From an uncultured Lysobacterales bacterium (GTDB lineage Bacteria; Pseudomonadota; Gammaproteobacteria; Xanthomonadales; Xanthomonadaceae), in NCBI GenBank assembly GCA_946886865.1, contig CAMPJI010000095.1, positions 1 to 8,459 on the forward strand: a stretch of DNA of 8,459 nucleotides. Direction: 5' to 3'. Of this stretch, positions 8,194 through 8,459 are shown piece by piece (within the stretch, counting starts at the first letter, position 1; each line of letters begins with the position of its first letter). The notes beneath the pieces are model-generated. The model was not told the origin of the DNA and did no database searches. It saw nothing but the letters and a program-made list of their open reading frames with translations. A program made the translations under genes and the position numbers.

Positions 8194-8459
8194 TTACTTC
8201 AGGTTCGAAAGGAACGCGGCGATGTCGGCGATGTCCTGCTCCGAAAAGCTCTGCGCCTGCGCCTGCATGGTCGGGTGGTTGCGCGTGCCGTTCTTGTAGT
8301 CGGTCAGCGCGTTTCGCAGGTACTGCGCCGACTGGCCGCCGATCTTGGGCACGTGGAAATTCGGGTAGGCGTTCTTGTAGCCATCGATGCCGTGGCAGCC
8401 CTGGCAGGTGTAGGTCAGCATCCGGCCGTTCTCGGCGTTCCCGGCAGCGGGCGCCGGAT
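8194..8459 (-). CDS. Mono-heme class I cytochrome c (5' end outside window)
   Basis: The frame stays open to the right edge, so the start and any signal peptide are outside the window; 87 residues are visible. Internal ATG at 8421 is not the start: the in-frame codons before it read AAGNAENGR, the usual first helix of a cytochrome c domain, preceded by a Pro/Ala stretch. The heme site is CQGCH (bases 8392-8406). Downstream are VPKIGGQSAQYL and a likely axial Met in HPTMQAQ, and the chain ends in a short helix, IADIAAFLSNLK. It parallels the downstream cytochrome in layout (CxxCH, PK-GGQ-Y-L, H-x-x-M), suggesting a tandem duplication or separated halves of a c4-type di-heme protein. Confidence 0.88.
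   Translation of the reverse strand, partial: PAPAAGNAENGRMLTYTCQGCHGIDGYKNAYPNFHVPKIGGQSAQYLRNALTDYKNGTRNHPTMQAQAQSFSEQDIADIAAFLSNLK

Overview
This window carries the core of an rpf (regulation of pathogenicity factors) locus, the DSF (diffusible signal factor, a cis-2-unsaturated fatty acid) cell-cell signalling cluster of the Xanthomonadaceae/Lysobacteraceae. Very high GC, GC-rich third codon positions and the gene order lysS-rpfG-rpfC facing rpfF-rpfB suggest a Lysobacter/Luteimonas/Xanthomonas-type gammaproteobacterium. The genus cannot be fixed from this sequence alone.

Layout. Positions 1-753 (+) hold the C-terminal half of lysyl-tRNA synthetase (lysS), cut by the window edge. A 126-bp gap with a GNRA-loop hairpin and a 5-codon mini-ORF precedes rpfG (880-1938, +), a REC/HD-GYP cyclic-di-GMP phosphodiesterase. 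After 4 bases comes rpfC (1943-4165, +), the hybrid DSF sensor kinase. A 72-bp convergent junction separates it from rpfF (4238-5110, -), the DSF synthase. Upstream of rpfF, a canonical intrinsic terminator (5227-5251) ends rpfB (5280-6944, -), a long-chain fatty acyl-CoA ligase. A 189-bp divergent intergenic region leads to a small NTF2-like lipoprotein gene (7134-7598, +). A bidirectional terminator (7680-7707) then separates it from two tandem mono-heme cytochrome c genes on the minus strand (7730-8182 and 8194-8459, the second cut by the window edge).

How the genes work together (known for the family). RpfF makes DSF from fatty acyl substrates and RpfB turns DSF over through its CoA ligase activity. 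RpfC senses DSF through a short N-terminal segment and passes phosphate His-Asp-His to the REC domain of RpfG, whose HD-GYP domain then degrades cyclic di-GMP. The RpfC REC domain also restrains RpfF at low cell density. All key catalytic and phosphotransfer residues are intact here, so the pathway looks functional. rpfH, which lies between rpfG and rpfC in Xanthomonas campestris, is absent.

The system itself is described. The less ordinary points are regulatory: a strong terminator and a tandem 11-bp repeat between rpfB and rpfF, a mini-ORF whose stop overlaps the GTG start of rpfG, and a lipoprotein of unknown role divergent from rpfB.
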